A stretch of 64,000 bases of DNA from Flavobacterium hungaricum (GTDB taxonomy: Bacteria > Bacteroidota > Bacteroidia > Flavobacteriales > Flavobacteriaceae): the NCBI RefSeq assembly GCF_015182285.1, contig NZ_PRDM01000001.1, positions 372,001 through 436,000 of the forward strand. Direction: 5' to 3'. The translations under genes and the position numbers were made by a program. The first letter of the stretch is position 1, and each line of letters starts with the position of its first letter. Below are positions 45,526 through 55,295 of the stretch, piece after piece. Under the pieces are notes generated by a model. It searched no databases. It had not been told where the DNA came from and worked only from the letters and a program-made list of their open reading frames with translations.

Positions 45526-48516
45526 ATGCAGAATAAAGGACTTATTAAATTTTTCGCAATTCTATTTGCATTGGTAAGTATTTACCAACTATCATTCACT
45601 TTTGTGGCAAATGGTGTCAAAAGTGAAGCCAAAGCTTTTGCAGGAGATAATCCTGATAAGGAGCTGAAATATTTAGATTCTATTGGTAAAGAAAAAGTAT
45701 TAAATCTTGGTTTTACTGATTTCACTTATAATGAAGTGAAAAACAAACAGCTTAATAAAGGTCTTGACTTAGAAGGAGGAATCAACGTAATTCTTCAAAT
45801 TTCTGTAAAAGATGTATTAAAAGGTTTGGCTAATAATTCTAAAAATCCAGTTTTTAATAAATCATTAGCTGATGCAACTGCAAATTTAGAAGGAAACAAG
45901 ACCTATTTAAATAAGTTTTTTGAAGCTTTTGAAGCAAATTCAAAAGGTTCTGTAAGATTAGCATCACCAGATATTTTTGCAAACAGAAGTCTTCAAGGAG
46001 AAGGTGGAGTTGATTTTCAAATGTCTGATGCTCAAGTTCAAAAAGTAATTAAAAGAAAAGTTGATGAGTCTATCGAAAGTGCTTACAAAGTATTGAGAGA
46101 GCGTATCGACAAATTTGGTGTTACACAGCCAAACATCCAAAAATTAGGAGAAACAGGAAGAATCTTAGTAGAACTTCCAGGTGCTAAGGATGTTGATAGA
46201 ATTAAAAAATTATTAGGTGGAAAAGCTCAATTAGAGTTTTGGGAAACATATAAAGTTGAAGAAATTGGAAGCTTCTTAGTTCAGGCTAACGAATCTTTAA
46301 AGAAAACTGAAGTTAAAAAAGTTGAAACTAAAGCTGTTGCAAAAGATTCTTTGAATGCTTTGTTAACAGATGCTAAAGACTCAACTGATGTTAAAAAAGG
46401 AAACAATCCTTTATTTGATAAAATGATTACTCAAGGAGGCGGACCAGTTTTAGGTTATTTCGCTCCTAAAGATACTGCTGCGATCAATGCTTATTTCAGA
46501 AGACCTGAAATTAGAATTTTATTAGCTGCAGACCAGCATTATGCAAAATTTGTTTGGAGTAAGCCGACAACTTTAAAAGATCCTACAGCTAAAAATCCTG
46601 CAAACGCAAAAGAAATTGAAGTAGTTGAATTATACGCTTTAAAAGGAAAAAGAGACAATATTCCAGCAATGAGCGGTGGTGTTGTTACTGATGCAAAAGA
46701 TACTTTTGACCAAATGGGTAAACCTGCAGTTTCTATGCAGATGAACGCTCAGGGAGCTAAAACTTGGGAAGAGTTAACGGGAAGAGCTTTTGCTCAAAAA
46801 GGTTATATTGCTATTGTTTTAGATAATATTGTTTATTCTGCTCCAGGTGTAACAAGTGGTCCTATTGCTGGAGGAAGATCTGAAATTACAGGTTCTTTTG
46901 ATGTTGCTGAAACTAAAGATTTAGCTAACGTTTTAAATGCAGGTAAATTACCAGCTTCTGCAGATATTATTCAATCAACGGTTGTTGGTCCATCTTTAGG
47001 ACAAGCTGCTATTGATGCAGGTACAATTTCTTCTGTATTAGGTTTCTTATTAGTATGTGCTTGGATGGTATTCTATTATGGTAAAGCAGGTTGGTATGCT
47101 AACCTTGCATTATTATTGAACTTACTATTCTTATTCGGAATTATGGCAAGTTTTGGTTTTGTATTAACATTACCAGGTATTGCAGGTATCGTATTAACAT
47201 TGGGTACTGCGGTAGATGCGAACATCATTATCTTTGAAAGAGCAAAAGAAGAATTGCGTGAAGGAAAATCATTGTCTGAGGCTGTTGTTGCTTCTTACGG
47301 ATGGCACGGTGCAATGCGTTCTATTATTGATGCTAACGTTACACACGTTTTAACTGGTGCGATCTTATTTATCTTCGGTACAGGACCAATCAAAGGTTTT
47401 GCATTAACATTGTTAATTGGTATCGTAACGTCATTATTTACATCGATCTTTATTGCTAGAATTTTCATCGACAGAAATATCGCTGGAAAAGCAGATTTAA
47501 CTTTCTGTACAAGCATTACTAAAAACTGGTTTACAAACTTCCACTTTGACTTTATTAAAGTAAAGAAATTCACTTATATTTTCTCTTCTATCGTTACTGT
47601 AGTAAGTTTAACATCAATTTTCTTTATTAACGGATTAGACGAAGGTGTTGATTTTGTTGGAGGAAGAACATTCCAAGTGAAATTTGAAAAACCAATTGAC
47701 GCAACTGTTGTTTCTGATGAATTATCAGCTGCTTTTGGAACTCCGGTTGAAGCTAAAATTTTAGGTGATGACGATCAGTTGAAAATCACAACTAAATATA
47801 AAATTAAAGAAGACGGAATTGCAATTGACGAAGAAGTAAATCAAAAATTATACAAAGCTTTACAAAAGTATTTCCCAAATACAACTTACGATAAATTTAT
47901 CAATTCATTTAATGGTAAAACAGTTGGAGTTGTACAACAGGCAAAAGTTGGTGCTTCTATCTCTGAAGATATTAAAACAAACTCTTACTGGGCAGTTTTA
48001 GGTGCAATGGCAGTTATTTTCTTATACTTAATGGTTTCTTTCCGTAAATGGCAGTATTCATTAGGTGCGATTGCAGCAGTAGCACACGACGTTATATTTG
48101 TATTAGGTATCTACTCTTTATGTTATAAATTCATGCCATTCCACATGGAGATGGATCAGCACTTTATTGCTGCGATTCTTACTGTAATTGGTTACTCTAT
48201 GAACGATACTGTAATTGTATTTGACAGGGTAAGAGAATTTATTATTGGAAACCGTAAAGGTAGTTTCGAAGATATCGTAAACGCTTCTATTAATACTACA
48301 TTATCTAGAACATTGAATACTTCATTAATGATGATTATCGTATTACTAACGATGTTTATCTTCGGTGGGGAATCTATCAGAGGATTTATCTTCGCGATGT
48401 TAATCGGTATTATTGTAGGTACATACTCTTCATTATTTATTGCAACACCAGTATTGGTTGATACAATTTCAAGTGAAGAAAAACACACAATTGAAGACAA
48501 GCACAATAAAGCTTAA
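45526..48516 (+). CDS. secDF: Fused protein-export membrane protein SecD-SecF
   Basis: 996 residues. The SecD half has a first helix (about 7-27), the P1 periplasmic domain with LNKGLDLEGGINVILQ, and transmembrane helices from about 490 to 650, including GTAVDANIIIFERAKEELRE. The SecF half has VDFVGGRTFQVKFEK near 705 and ends with helices that include YSMNDTVIVFDRVREFI. The protein uses the proton gradient to pull proteins out of SecYEG on the periplasmic side. Fusion of SecD and SecF is usual in Bacteroidota. Confidence 0.96.
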   Translation: MQNKGLIKFFAILFALVSIYQLSFTFVANGVKSEAKAFAGDNPDKELKYLDSIGKEKVLNLGFTDFTYNEVKNKQLNKGLDLEGGINVILQISVKDVLKGLANNSKNPVFNKSLADATANLEGNKTYLNKFFEAFEANSKGSVRLASPDIFANRSLQGEGGVDFQMSDAQVQKVIKRKVDESIESAYKVLRERIDKFGVTQPNIQKLGETGRILVELPGAKDVDRIKKLLGGKAQLEFWETYKVEEIGSFLVQANESLKKTEVKKVETKAVAKDSLNALLTDAKDSTDVKKGNNPLFDKMITQGGGPVLGYFAPKDTAAINAYFRRPEIRILLAADQHYAKFVWSKPTTLKDPTAKNPANAKEIEVVELYALKGKRDNIPAMSGGVVTDAKDTFDQMGKPAVSMQMNAQGAKTWEELTGRAFAQKGYIAIVLDNIVYSAPGVTSGPIAGGRSEITGSFDVAETKDLANVLNAGKLPASADIIQSTVVGPSLGQAAIDAGTISSVLGFLLVCAWMVFYYGKAGWYANLALLLNLLFLFGIMASFGFVLTLPGIAGIVLTLGTAVDANIIIFERAKEELREGKSLSEAVVASYGWHGAMRSIIDANVTHVLTGAILFIFGTGPIKGFALTLLIGIVTSLFTSIFIARIFIDRNIAGKADLTFCTSITKNWFTNFHFDFIKVKKFTYIFSSIVTVVSLTSIFFINGLDEGVDFVGGRTFQVKFEKPIDATVVSDELSAAFGTPVEAKILGDDDQLKITTKYKIKEDGIAIDEEVNQKLYKALQKYFPNTTYDKFINSFNGKTVGVVQQAKVGASISEDIKTNSYWAVLGAMAVIFLYLMVSFRKWQYSLGAIAAVAHDVIFVLGIYSLCYKFMPFHMEMDQHFIAAILTVIGYSMNDTVIVFDRVREFIIGNRKGSFEDIVNASINTTLSRTLNTSLMMIIVLLTMFIFGGESIRGFIFAMLIGIIVGTYSSLFIATPVLVDTISSEEKHTIEDKHNKA

Positions 48517-48536
48517 TTCTTAAGTTTTTAAATATC

Positions 48537-48569
48537 AAAAAGATCCAGTGAAAGCTGGATCTTTTTTTT
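48537..48569 (+). terminator. secDF: Terminator after secDF
   Basis: AAAGATCCAG and CTGGATCTTT form a perfect 10-bp stem with a 6-nt loop, then a T run; 20 nt after the secDF stop. Confidence 0.88.
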
Positions 48570-48599
48570 ATGTTTGTAAGTAAGATTCAAAACTTATTT

Positions 48600-49214
48600 A
48601 TGACAAAAAAACAGCTGTTTTGTATGATCCTTCTTTTCGGATTTGTTTCCTCCAAAGCACAGCAAAATAGTGGAAAATACAGCGTGGGTTTTGCCTATGG
48701 ATTGGGAAGTGAATTCAATAATAAAGATTATACTTTTGAAAATCATTTTTATAAACTGCAAGTGTATTATTTACTCAAAGAAGCCAAACACTTTCAATTT
48801 CAAATTTTAATACAGCCGGAAATTAATTTTGCCAAACACCAATTGCTTAATTTATATTTTGTAAAGCCAGAAGCCGCCGACTTTGAACATAAAAGAGCGG
48901 CGTATACACAGCTAAAAGACATTCGGGAGTATGTCATGAATATTGGTTTTGTAGTTCGTAAACCAATTGGAAAAACATTTTCGTGTTATTTTTTAGGAAG
49001 CATCGGTCCGATGATTACTGATACCGAAACCGAAAGGATGTCAAAGGGTTTTGCATTTGCAGATGTTTTGGCTTTAGGTTTTTCAGCAGACATTCAATCC
49101 TTCCAGTTTGATATTCGCCCAAGTCTAAGGCACGTTTCAAATGCGGGTCTAGGGAATAGTAACGCGGGTTATAATACAAAAAATATTGAATTTGGTATAT
49201 CGTATCGGCTTTAA
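48600..49214 (+). CDS. PagL-like lipid A deacylase candidate
   Basis: 204 residues from the ATG at 48600, with a signal peptide (MTKKQLFCMILLFGFVSSKA). The mature part looks like a small eight-strand barrel. RHVSNAGLGNSNAGYN near residue 177 resembles the PagL motif in which His and Ser remove a lipid A acyl chain; a Glu follows in KNIEFGISYRL. The spacing to the Glu is longer than in known PagL, so I call it a candidate. A T-rich terminator follows, shared with lgt. Confidence 0.65.
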   Translation: MTKKQLFCMILLFGFVSSKAQQNSGKYSVGFAYGLGSEFNNKDYTFENHFYKLQVYYLLKEAKHFQFQILIQPEINFAKHQLLNLYFVKPEAADFEHKRAAYTQLKDIREYVMNIGFVVRKPIGKTFSCYFLGSIGPMITDTETERMSKGFAFADVLALGFSADIQSFQFDIRPSLRHVSNAGLGNSNAGYNTKNIEFGISYRL

Positions 49215-49216
49215 AC

Positions 49217-49252
49217 AAAAACGCCCAATATCGTAAATATTGGGCGTTTGTT
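49217..49252. terminator. Bidirectional terminator between the PagL-like gene and lgt
   Basis: AACGCCCAATAT and ATATTGGGCGTT form a perfect 12-bp stem with a 5-nt loop, with A and T tracts on both sides. It serves two convergent genes. Confidence 0.9.
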
Positions 49253-49272
49253 TTTTATGATACTGTTTTTAT

Positions 49273-50205
49273 TTATGATGCAGCTAAAGGATTTCGCTGC
49301 GCTCTGATGATAAAGAAAAGTCCGATGATGATGAACGGGATGCTTAACCATTGTCCGGTTGAGAACAAACCTAGTTCTTGCTCGATACCGCCTTGGCTTT
49401 CTTTTACAAATTCGACAATAAAACGAACTACAAATAAAAGAACTAAAAACAGTCCAAATAAAAGCCCGGATTTAAGTCTTGCATTTGTTCTCCAATAAAG
49501 GAAAAATAGAATAGCAAATACAAAAATATAACAGAATGCTTCGTACAATTGTGTTGGGTGTTTGGCAGGAACCTGTGCTAGTAAATCTGCAAACTTCGGA
49601 TTGGATGCTATAGCGTTGTAAGCTTCTTTTGGATCAGCAATCTGGGTAGCGTTAACGGCTTCTGCTTTGCTGAATTTATCATGTAAAAAACGGATTCCAA
49701 ATGCAGATGTAGTTTCGTGTCCGATAATTTCAGAATTAAAGAAGTTTCCTAGACGAACAAATATTGCACCGCTAGCAACAGGAATTACGACGCGGTCTAA
49801 AATCCATAAAAGAGGTTTTTTAAGGATCTTTTTGCTGTAATAATACATGGCAACAATAATGGCGATCGCTGCGCCGTGGCTTGCCAGACCTTGGAAACCT
49901 GTGAATTGAAATTCAGGCTCAAATTTGAACGGAAGGAAAATTTCTAGTAAATGATTTCTAAAATACTCCCAATCATAAAATAAAACATGTCCTAAACGCG
50001 CACCAATTAAAGTTGCTAAAACGGTCCAAACAAATAAAGAATCCAGTTTTTCGATGGGTTCATTTTCTCTTTCAAAGATTTTTTTCATCAAGAACCAGCC
50101 CAATCCAAAAGCAATTACGAACATTAAGCTGTAATAACGAACCATAAAAAAACCTAAATTGATTCCTTCTGAAGGATTCCAAACAAAATTTAAGGCGTGT
50201 GTCAT
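49273..50205 (-). CDS. lgt: Prolipoprotein diacylglyceryl transferase
   Basis: 310 residues, seven or so transmembrane segments. Transfers diacylglycerol to the lipobox Cys of prelipoproteins. GFQGLASHGAAIAII (the conserved His in an H-G pair), RLGNFFNSEIIGHE and HPTQLYEAFCYI are the family features. The many lipoproteins in this window depend on this step. Downstream of yidD in the same direction. Confidence 0.95.
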   Translation of the reverse strand: MTHALNFVWNPSEGINLGFFMVRYYSLMFVIAFGLGWFLMKKIFERENEPIEKLDSLFVWTVLATLIGARLGHVLFYDWEYFRNHLLEIFLPFKFEPEFQFTGFQGLASHGAAIAIIVAMYYYSKKILKKPLLWILDRVVIPVASGAIFVRLGNFFNSEIIGHETTSAFGIRFLHDKFSKAEAVNATQIADPKEAYNAIASNPKFADLLAQVPAKHPTQLYEAFCYIFVFAILFFLYWRTNARLKSGLLFGLFLVLLFVVRFIVEFVKESQGGIEQELGLFSTGQWLSIPFIIIGLFFIIRAQRNPLAAS

Positions 50206-50271
50206 GTATAAATATGTTTTTGTATATGTTGTAAAAATTAATATAAAATAAAAAGCTTGTCGTTGTATAAG

Positions 50272-50520
50272 TTAATGTTTGTGTGAACATTTCTTTTCGG
50301 GAACGGGATCATATCCTGTTCTTCCCCACGGATGACAGCTTAAAATACGTTTTATTCCTAAATAGCCGCCATAAAACAATCCATGAATCTGCAAAGCCTG
50401 AATCATATAAGTCGAGCATGTCGGCTCAAATCTGCAAGATGCCGGTGTAAACGGAGAAATTGCGGTCTGATAAAAACGCACCAAAAGTACAAACGGATAT
50501 ATTAGAATTTTAGATAACAT
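50272..50520 (-). CDS. yidD: YidD membrane-protein insertion efficiency factor
   Basis: 82 residues from the ATG at 50520. [20 protein letters not shown] followed by [12 protein letters not shown] and [10 protein letters not shown] are the complete YidD signature with its conserved Cys and Pro residues. YidD helps the YidC insertase. Here it lies next to lgt, not next to yidC, rnpA or rpmH. Confidence 0.93.
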   Translation of the reverse strand: MLSKILIYPFVLLVRFYQTAISPFTPASCRFEPTCSTYMIQALQIHGLFYGGYLGIKRILSCHPWGRTGYDPVPEKKCSHKH

Positions 50521-50596
50521 TTTTATCAATAATTACTGTATAGTTTTTTGTACTTACATTAGTTGAACTTAAGAACGCTTTGTTACATTAAATGTG

Positions 50597-52075
50597 TTAA
50601 ATGCTAAAAGAAGTTCCTTCTTTTCCGTCCTTTAATTGAATTCCTAAAGCAATCAATTGATCACGGATTTGATCAGACAGTGCAAAGTTTTTATCTGCAC
50701 GAGCCTGATTTCTCATGGCAATCAACATGTTAACAGCTCCTTCTAATTTGTCAGTATTAACGTCTGTTGCTTTTTCGTCCTTTAATCCTAAGACATCAAA
50801 AACAAAAGCATTAACAGCGTTTTTAAATGATGCTAAATCAGATTCAGAAATAGTTTCTTTTCCTTCTTTTAATAAATTAATATAACGAACAGCTTCAAAT
50901 AACTGCGCAATCAAAATTGGGGTATTGAAGTCGTCGTTCATAGCATCATAACAAAGCTGTTTCCATGAAGCAAAATCAAGCGAACTTGCATTTCCAGCAT
51001 TGATACTCGGTAAAGAGTCAACAGCTTCCATCAATCTTTTGTATCCTTTTTCGGCAGCAACAATGGCATCATCAGAAAAATCTAAAATACTTCTGTAATG
51101 TGCCTGAAGCATAAAGAAACGCGTCACTGAAGCAGAAAACGGTTTGCTTAAGATATTGTTGTCTCCGCTGAGAATTTCGCCTGGAAGAATGTTGTTTCCA
51201 GTCGATTTTGCCATTTTTTTACCGTTTAGGGTCAGCATGTTGGCATGCATCCAGTAATTTACCGGAGATTGCCCTGTACAAGCTTCGTTTTGTGCAATTT
51301 CGCATTCGTGGTGCGGGAATTTCAAATCCATTCCGCCTCCGTGAATGTCAAAATGATTACCAAGATATTTAGTACTCATTGCTGTACATTCTAAATGCCA
51401 TCCTGGGAATCCGTCACTCCAAGGTGAAGGCCATCTCATAATATGTTCTGGTTCTGCTCTTTTCCAAAGTGCAAAATCCTGAGGGTTTCTTTTGTCAGAC
51501 TGACCATCCAAATCACGGGTATTGGCGAGCATATCTTCAATGTTTCTGCCACTTAAAACTCCATAATTGTTGGTTTCGTTATATTTTACCACATCAAAAT
51601 AAACAGAACCGTTGGCTTCATAACCAATTCCCGTGTCTATTATTTTTTTGATAATTTCAATCTGCTCAATAATATGCCCAGTTGCTGTTGGCTCAATACT
51701 TGGAGGCAGGAAGTTGAATGACTTCAAGATATCGTGAAAATCTACCGTATAGCGCTGTACGACTTCCATTGGTTCCAGCTGCTCCAAACGTGCTTTTTTG
51801 GCAATTTTGTCTTCGCCTTCATCAACATCATCTACAATGTGCCCTACATCGGTAATATTACGAACATAACGCACTTTATAATCCAAATGCAGAAAATACC
51901 TGAAAATCACATCAAAAGACATAAAAGTTCTCACATTTCCTAAGTGAACATTGCTGTAAACCGTAGGTCCGCAAACATACATTCCAACATTTCCTTCATG
52001 GATTGGTTTGAAATCTTCTTTTTCACCCGAAAGTGAATTGTATATTTTTAGAGGCTGACTGCTGTATAGTGGCAT
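50597..52075 (-). CDS. cysS: Cysteinyl-tRNA synthetase
   Basis: 492 residues from the ATG at 52075; the longer frame begins with [23 protein letters not shown] contains the HIGH-type motif (HLGN) and a zinc Cys, [20 protein letters not shown] holds further ligands, and [14 protein letters not shown] the KMSKS motif. It charges tRNA-Cys. The leader shows 7-nt periodicity (52082-52134). Confidence 0.96.
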   Translation of the reverse strand: MPLYSSQPLKIYNSLSGEKEDFKPIHEGNVGMYVCGPTVYSNVHLGNVRTFMSFDVIFRYFLHLDYKVRYVRNITDVGHIVDDVDEGEDKIAKKARLEQLEPMEVVQRYTVDFHDILKSFNFLPPSIEPTATGHIIEQIEIIKKIIDTGIGYEANGSVYFDVVKYNETNNYGVLSGRNIEDMLANTRDLDGQSDKRNPQDFALWKRAEPEHIMRWPSPWSDGFPGWHLECTAMSTKYLGNHFDIHGGGMDLKFPHHECEIAQNEACTGQSPVNYWMHANMLTLNGKKMAKSTGNNILPGEILSGDNNILSKPFSASVTRFFMLQAHYRSILDFSDDAIVAAEKGYKRLMEAVDSLPSINAGNASSLDFASWKQLCYDAMNDDFNTPILIAQLFEAVRYINLLKEGKETISESDLASFKNAVNAFVFDVLGLKDEKATDVNTDKLEGAVNMLIAMRNQARADKNFALSDQIRDQLIALGIQLKDGKEGTSFSI

Positions 52076-52081
52076 ATTTTT

Positions 52082-52134
52082 TTTACTGTTTATTGTTTGT
52101 GGTTTATTGTTATAGTTTTTGGTTTGTTGTGCGG
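52082..52134 (-). repeat. Heptamer-periodic array upstream of cysS
   Basis: On the minus strand the leader of cysS has consecutive 7-nt units such as AACAATA, AACCACA, AACAATA and AACAGTA that run into an A stretch and the ATG at 52075. Same type as the array at 34373-34440 in front of the PhzF-like gene. Confidence 0.5.
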
Positions 52135-52268
52135 TATTCAATTTTATTTTTGACCACTCAACCGTTTCATTTAATTTTAGATGTTGTTCTTAGTTGATTA
52201 AATTTTTAGCAAAAGCTTTAAAAAAAAATATAATCAGAACACTAAACTATTAACTAAAAACACTAAAC

Positions 52269-52940
52269 TTAAAATTGAGTATCTAATTTGATATAATCTA
52301 AGAATTCTCTTTTGGTTTGAGGATCTTTGAATTTTCCGCCGAATTCAGAAGTTACCGTACTGCTTTCGATGTCTTTAATTCCGCGAGAGTTTACACAAAG
52401 GTGTTTAGCGTCTATAACGCAGGCAACATCTTCTGTTCCTAAAGCTTTTTGTAATTCCTGAACAATCTGCATAGTCAAACGCTCTTGAACCTGAGGTCTT
52501 TTGGCATAATATTCAACAATACGATTCATTTTAGATAAACCAATAACTCTTCCGCTTGAGATATAAGCCACGTGAGCGCGACCGATAATAGGCAGTAAGT
52601 GATGCTCGCAGGTAGAATAAACAGTAATGTTTTTTTCTACAAGCATTTCGCCATATTTATAATTATTGTCGAAAGTAGAAGCTTTTGGCTGTTTTGCAGG
52701 GTTAAGACCGCCAAAAATCTCTTTTACAAACATTTTTGCAACACGGTTAGGAGTGCCTTTTATGCTGTCATCTGTCAAATCCATTCCAAGAGTTTGGAGG
52801 ATGTTTTCGACATCTTTTTTAATTTTTTCTATTTTTTCATCATCAGTCAGCTCAAAAGCATCTTCTCTCAAAGGGTTTTTGGCATTACTGCTGAAATGAT
52901 TATCTCCTATTTCGTCTAAAAAATCTTCGTTATTTATCAT
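52269..52940 (-). CDS. folE: GTP cyclohydrolase I
   Basis: 223 residues. First step from GTP toward tetrahydrofolate (7,8-dihydroneopterin triphosphate). YSTCEHHLLPIIGRAHVAYI carries the zinc Cys and His pair, SKMNRIVEYYAKRPQVQERL follows, and VIDAKHLCVNSRGIKDIES holds the second zinc Cys and the active-site residues. The first about 35 residues are acidic and poorly conserved. Confidence 0.96.
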   Translation of the reverse strand: MINNEDFLDEIGDNHFSSNAKNPLREDAFELTDDEKIEKIKKDVENILQTLGMDLTDDSIKGTPNRVAKMFVKEIFGGLNPAKQPKASTFDNNYKYGEMLVEKNITVYSTCEHHLLPIIGRAHVAYISSGRVIGLSKMNRIVEYYAKRPQVQERLTMQIVQELQKALGTEDVACVIDAKHLCVNSRGIKDIESSTVTSEFGGKFKDPQTKREFLDYIKLDTQF

Positions 52941-53086
52941 TAAAAACTACTATTATAATGGGTGTTTCTTTTTAAGGCGGTAAAGATAATTAATAAAAAT
53001 CAAACCTTTTCTATCGTTTTTACTATTTAATCGATCCTTTTTAGATATAGTTTAAAATACCGTTTTTTGATTTCAATTTTATTTCT

Positions 53087-53839
53087 TTATTGGTTAAAAA
53101 ATAAGGAGTAGGTCTGTATAAAATCAATTGAGAAATCTGCAAAAGCTAATTTTGGCGCATCTGTATTTGCTCCAGAAGAGAATTTTTTTATAAACTGGTA
53201 TTTTGTTATCTCACTTTCTGGCTTTGTAAAACCGTAATTATAAGCAGTGGCATAAAATCTAATTTTGTCGTGTTGGTTTTTAAAATCAATATTTTGATAT
53301 TTATGTTCTGCAGCAAACCAAAATACCTTTAAATACCGCAATTGCCACTGAAAATTTCCTAAACGGCTTATTCTTTCTTTTCGTGCTTCTTTTATGTTTT
53401 TGTTTGTTATAATAATCCACTCATAGGCTTTTAAGCTTTCGGCGACGGCCACATAATTTTCTAATTCCTCTACAAATGAAGGTTTCATTTGAAAATAACC
53501 TGTTGAAAAATCGGATGCCTCTTTTCCTTTGTTGACATATAAAATTTTGTTAGAAGAAGTTTCTAAATAATCAGAATAAGAGTCGTAGCGCAGTATTTCG
53601 GGAAAAGCAATAGAAAGAATTGGTGCCCTTTCGGTTTTAAAGAGTTCTAAGTCTATAACTTTTTTTTTCTTTTTTAATAATGAAAAAGCACGCTTTATCT
53701 CTTTTCGATAATACTCTATTCCCTCATTTTTAGGCTTAAAAGTACATTCGGTTTTGATATTATTTACCTCATTACTATTTTTATTAATAGCAGCTGTTGA
53801 AAGAAGAAAGAGAAACGATATTACGATTAACTTTTTCAT
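53087..53839 (-). CDS. Secreted protein with a lytic-transglycosylase-like outline
   Basis: 250 residues with a signal peptide (MKKLIVISFLFLLSTAA). IAFPEILRYDSYSDYLET has a candidate catalytic Glu (about 81), followed after about 30 residues by FSTGYFQMKPSFVEELE (about 111-127), the pattern of Glu plus S-x-G-x-x-Q seen in SLT and g-type lysozyme folds; YATAYNYGFT may match the YNaG motif. I infer a muramidase-like envelope protein, moderate to low confidence. No linked genes suggest a process. Confidence 0.5.
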   Translation of the reverse strand: MKKLIVISFLFLLSTAAINKNSNEVNNIKTECTFKPKNEGIEYYRKEIKRAFSLLKKKKKVIDLELFKTERAPILSIAFPEILRYDSYSDYLETSSNKILYVNKGKEASDFSTGYFQMKPSFVEELENYVAVAESLKAYEWIIITNKNIKEARKERISRLGNFQWQLRYLKVFWFAAEHKYQNIDFKNQHDKIRFYATAYNYGFTKPESEITKYQFIKKFSSGANTDAPKLAFADFSIDFIQTYSLFFNQ

Positions 53840-53921
53840 GTTAAAAGTCCTTAAGTCTCATGCTAAATTACTAATAACTAAAAAGATATCAATATTGTTT
53901 TAAGAAAAACAGCGAATAAAA

Positions 53922-53956
53922 AAAATCTGTTTCAACAAGAAGTTAAAACAGATTTT
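53922..53956. terminator. Terminator after the aminotransferase gene
   Basis: AAAATCTGTTT and AAACAGATTTT form a perfect 11-bp stem around a 13-nt loop, flanked by an A run on the left, which is the T run on the minus strand. It begins 20 nt past the minus-strand stop at 53976. Confidence 0.7.
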
Positions 53957-53975
53957 AGAATAATTTGGTTAGTTT

Positions 53976-55172
53976 TTATCTTTTATTATAAACTAAAAGT
54001 GCTTCTTTTAAAATATTTACGGCACTTATCAAATCTTTTTTGTTTAAAACGTAAGCAATACGTACCTGATTGAGTCCCATTCCAGGAGTAGAATAAAATC
54101 CCTTTGCCGGAGCAATCATAACCGTTTCTCCGTTTAGGTTATAGCTTTCTAAAAGCCATTGTGCAAAATCGTCAGAGTTGGTAATGGGCAATTCTGCAAT
54201 ACAGTAAAAGGCACCCTTTGGTTTGGTTACAATAACACCTTCGATTTTGTTTAATTCTGCAATCAAAGTATCGCGGCGTTCTTTATATTCTCCGATTACT
54301 TCGTCAAAATAACTTTGCGGGGTATCAATTGCGGCTTCACAAGCAATCTGCTCAATTGTCGGCGGGCTTAAACGTGCCTGTGCAAACTTCATCACAGTGG
54401 CCAAAACGTCTTTGTTCTTGGTAACCAGACACCCAATGCGTGCACCACACATACTGTAACGTTTGGAAACAGAATCGACCATAATGACATTTTGCTGTAC
54501 ATCATCAAGATTCATTACAGAAAAATGTACATCATCTCCATCGTATAAAAATTCACGATATACTTCATCAGCGATTAAGTATAAATCGTGTTTTTTAATT
54601 AAAGAAGCCAGTTGTTTAATTTCGGCTTCAGAATATAAATAACCAGTTGGATTTCCAGGATTGCAAATCAAAATGGCTTTTGTTTTTGAGGTGATCAGTT
54701 TTTCAACTTCGTCAATACTTGGTAAGGCAAAAGCAGTTTCTATAGTGGAAACTAGAGGAACTACAGTAGCACTTGTTGAAGAAGCAAACGCATGGTAATT
54801 AGCATAAAAAGGTTCTGGAATAATGATTTCATCTCCAGGATCTGTAATTGTGGCCAGTGCAAAAAGTAAGGCTTCAGAGCCACCAGTTGTTACGATGATG
54901 TCTTCTGAGTTAACATTTACATTTTGGCGCTGGTAAAAATGAGCTAATTTTTTTCTATAGCTTTCATATCCGGCAGACGGACTGTATTCTATAATACTCA
55001 AATCAATATTTTTTACCGCCTCGATGGCCACTTCCGGTGTCTTGATATCCGGTTGACCAATGTTTAAGTGATACACTTTGTGTCCCTTTTGCTTTGCTAA
55101 ATCTGCGAAAGGTGCCAGCTTGCGTATCGGTGATTCAGGCATGTTTCTGCCTTTGAGTGAAATTGTTGGCAT
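53976..55172 (-). CDS. Class I/II pyridoxal-phosphate aminotransferase
   Basis: 398 residues, aspartate-aminotransferase-like fold. GQPDIKTPEVAIEAVK at the start, CNPGNPTGYLYSEAEI, LIADEVYREFLYDG and SVSKRYSMCGARIGCLV with the PLP Lys (about 237) and phosphate-binding Arg. Likely an aspartate or aromatic amino acid transaminase; exact specificity is not given by the motifs. Divergent from the protease gene at 55296. Confidence 0.88.
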   Translation of the reverse strand: MPTISLKGRNMPESPIRKLAPFADLAKQKGHKVYHLNIGQPDIKTPEVAIEAVKNIDLSIIEYSPSAGYESYRKKLAHFYQRQNVNVNSEDIIVTTGGSEALLFALATITDPGDEIIIPEPFYANYHAFASSTSATVVPLVSTIETAFALPSIDEVEKLITSKTKAILICNPGNPTGYLYSEAEIKQLASLIKKHDLYLIADEVYREFLYDGDDVHFSVMNLDDVQQNVIMVDSVSKRYSMCGARIGCLVTKNKDVLATVMKFAQARLSPPTIEQIACEAAIDTPQSYFDEVIGEYKERRDTLIAELNKIEGVIVTKPKGAFYCIAELPITNSDDFAQWLLESYNLNGETVMIAPAKGFYSTPGMGLNQVRIAYVLNKKDLISAVNILKEALLVYNKR

Positions 55173-55295
55173 GAGTATAAATTATTGAGGTGCAAATTTG
55201 CATTTTTTTTTCGAATTTAACGTAAACAATATCAGTACTTATAAAAATCTAACAATTATCGATATATTTACTAATTTTATAATAAAATATTGTCA

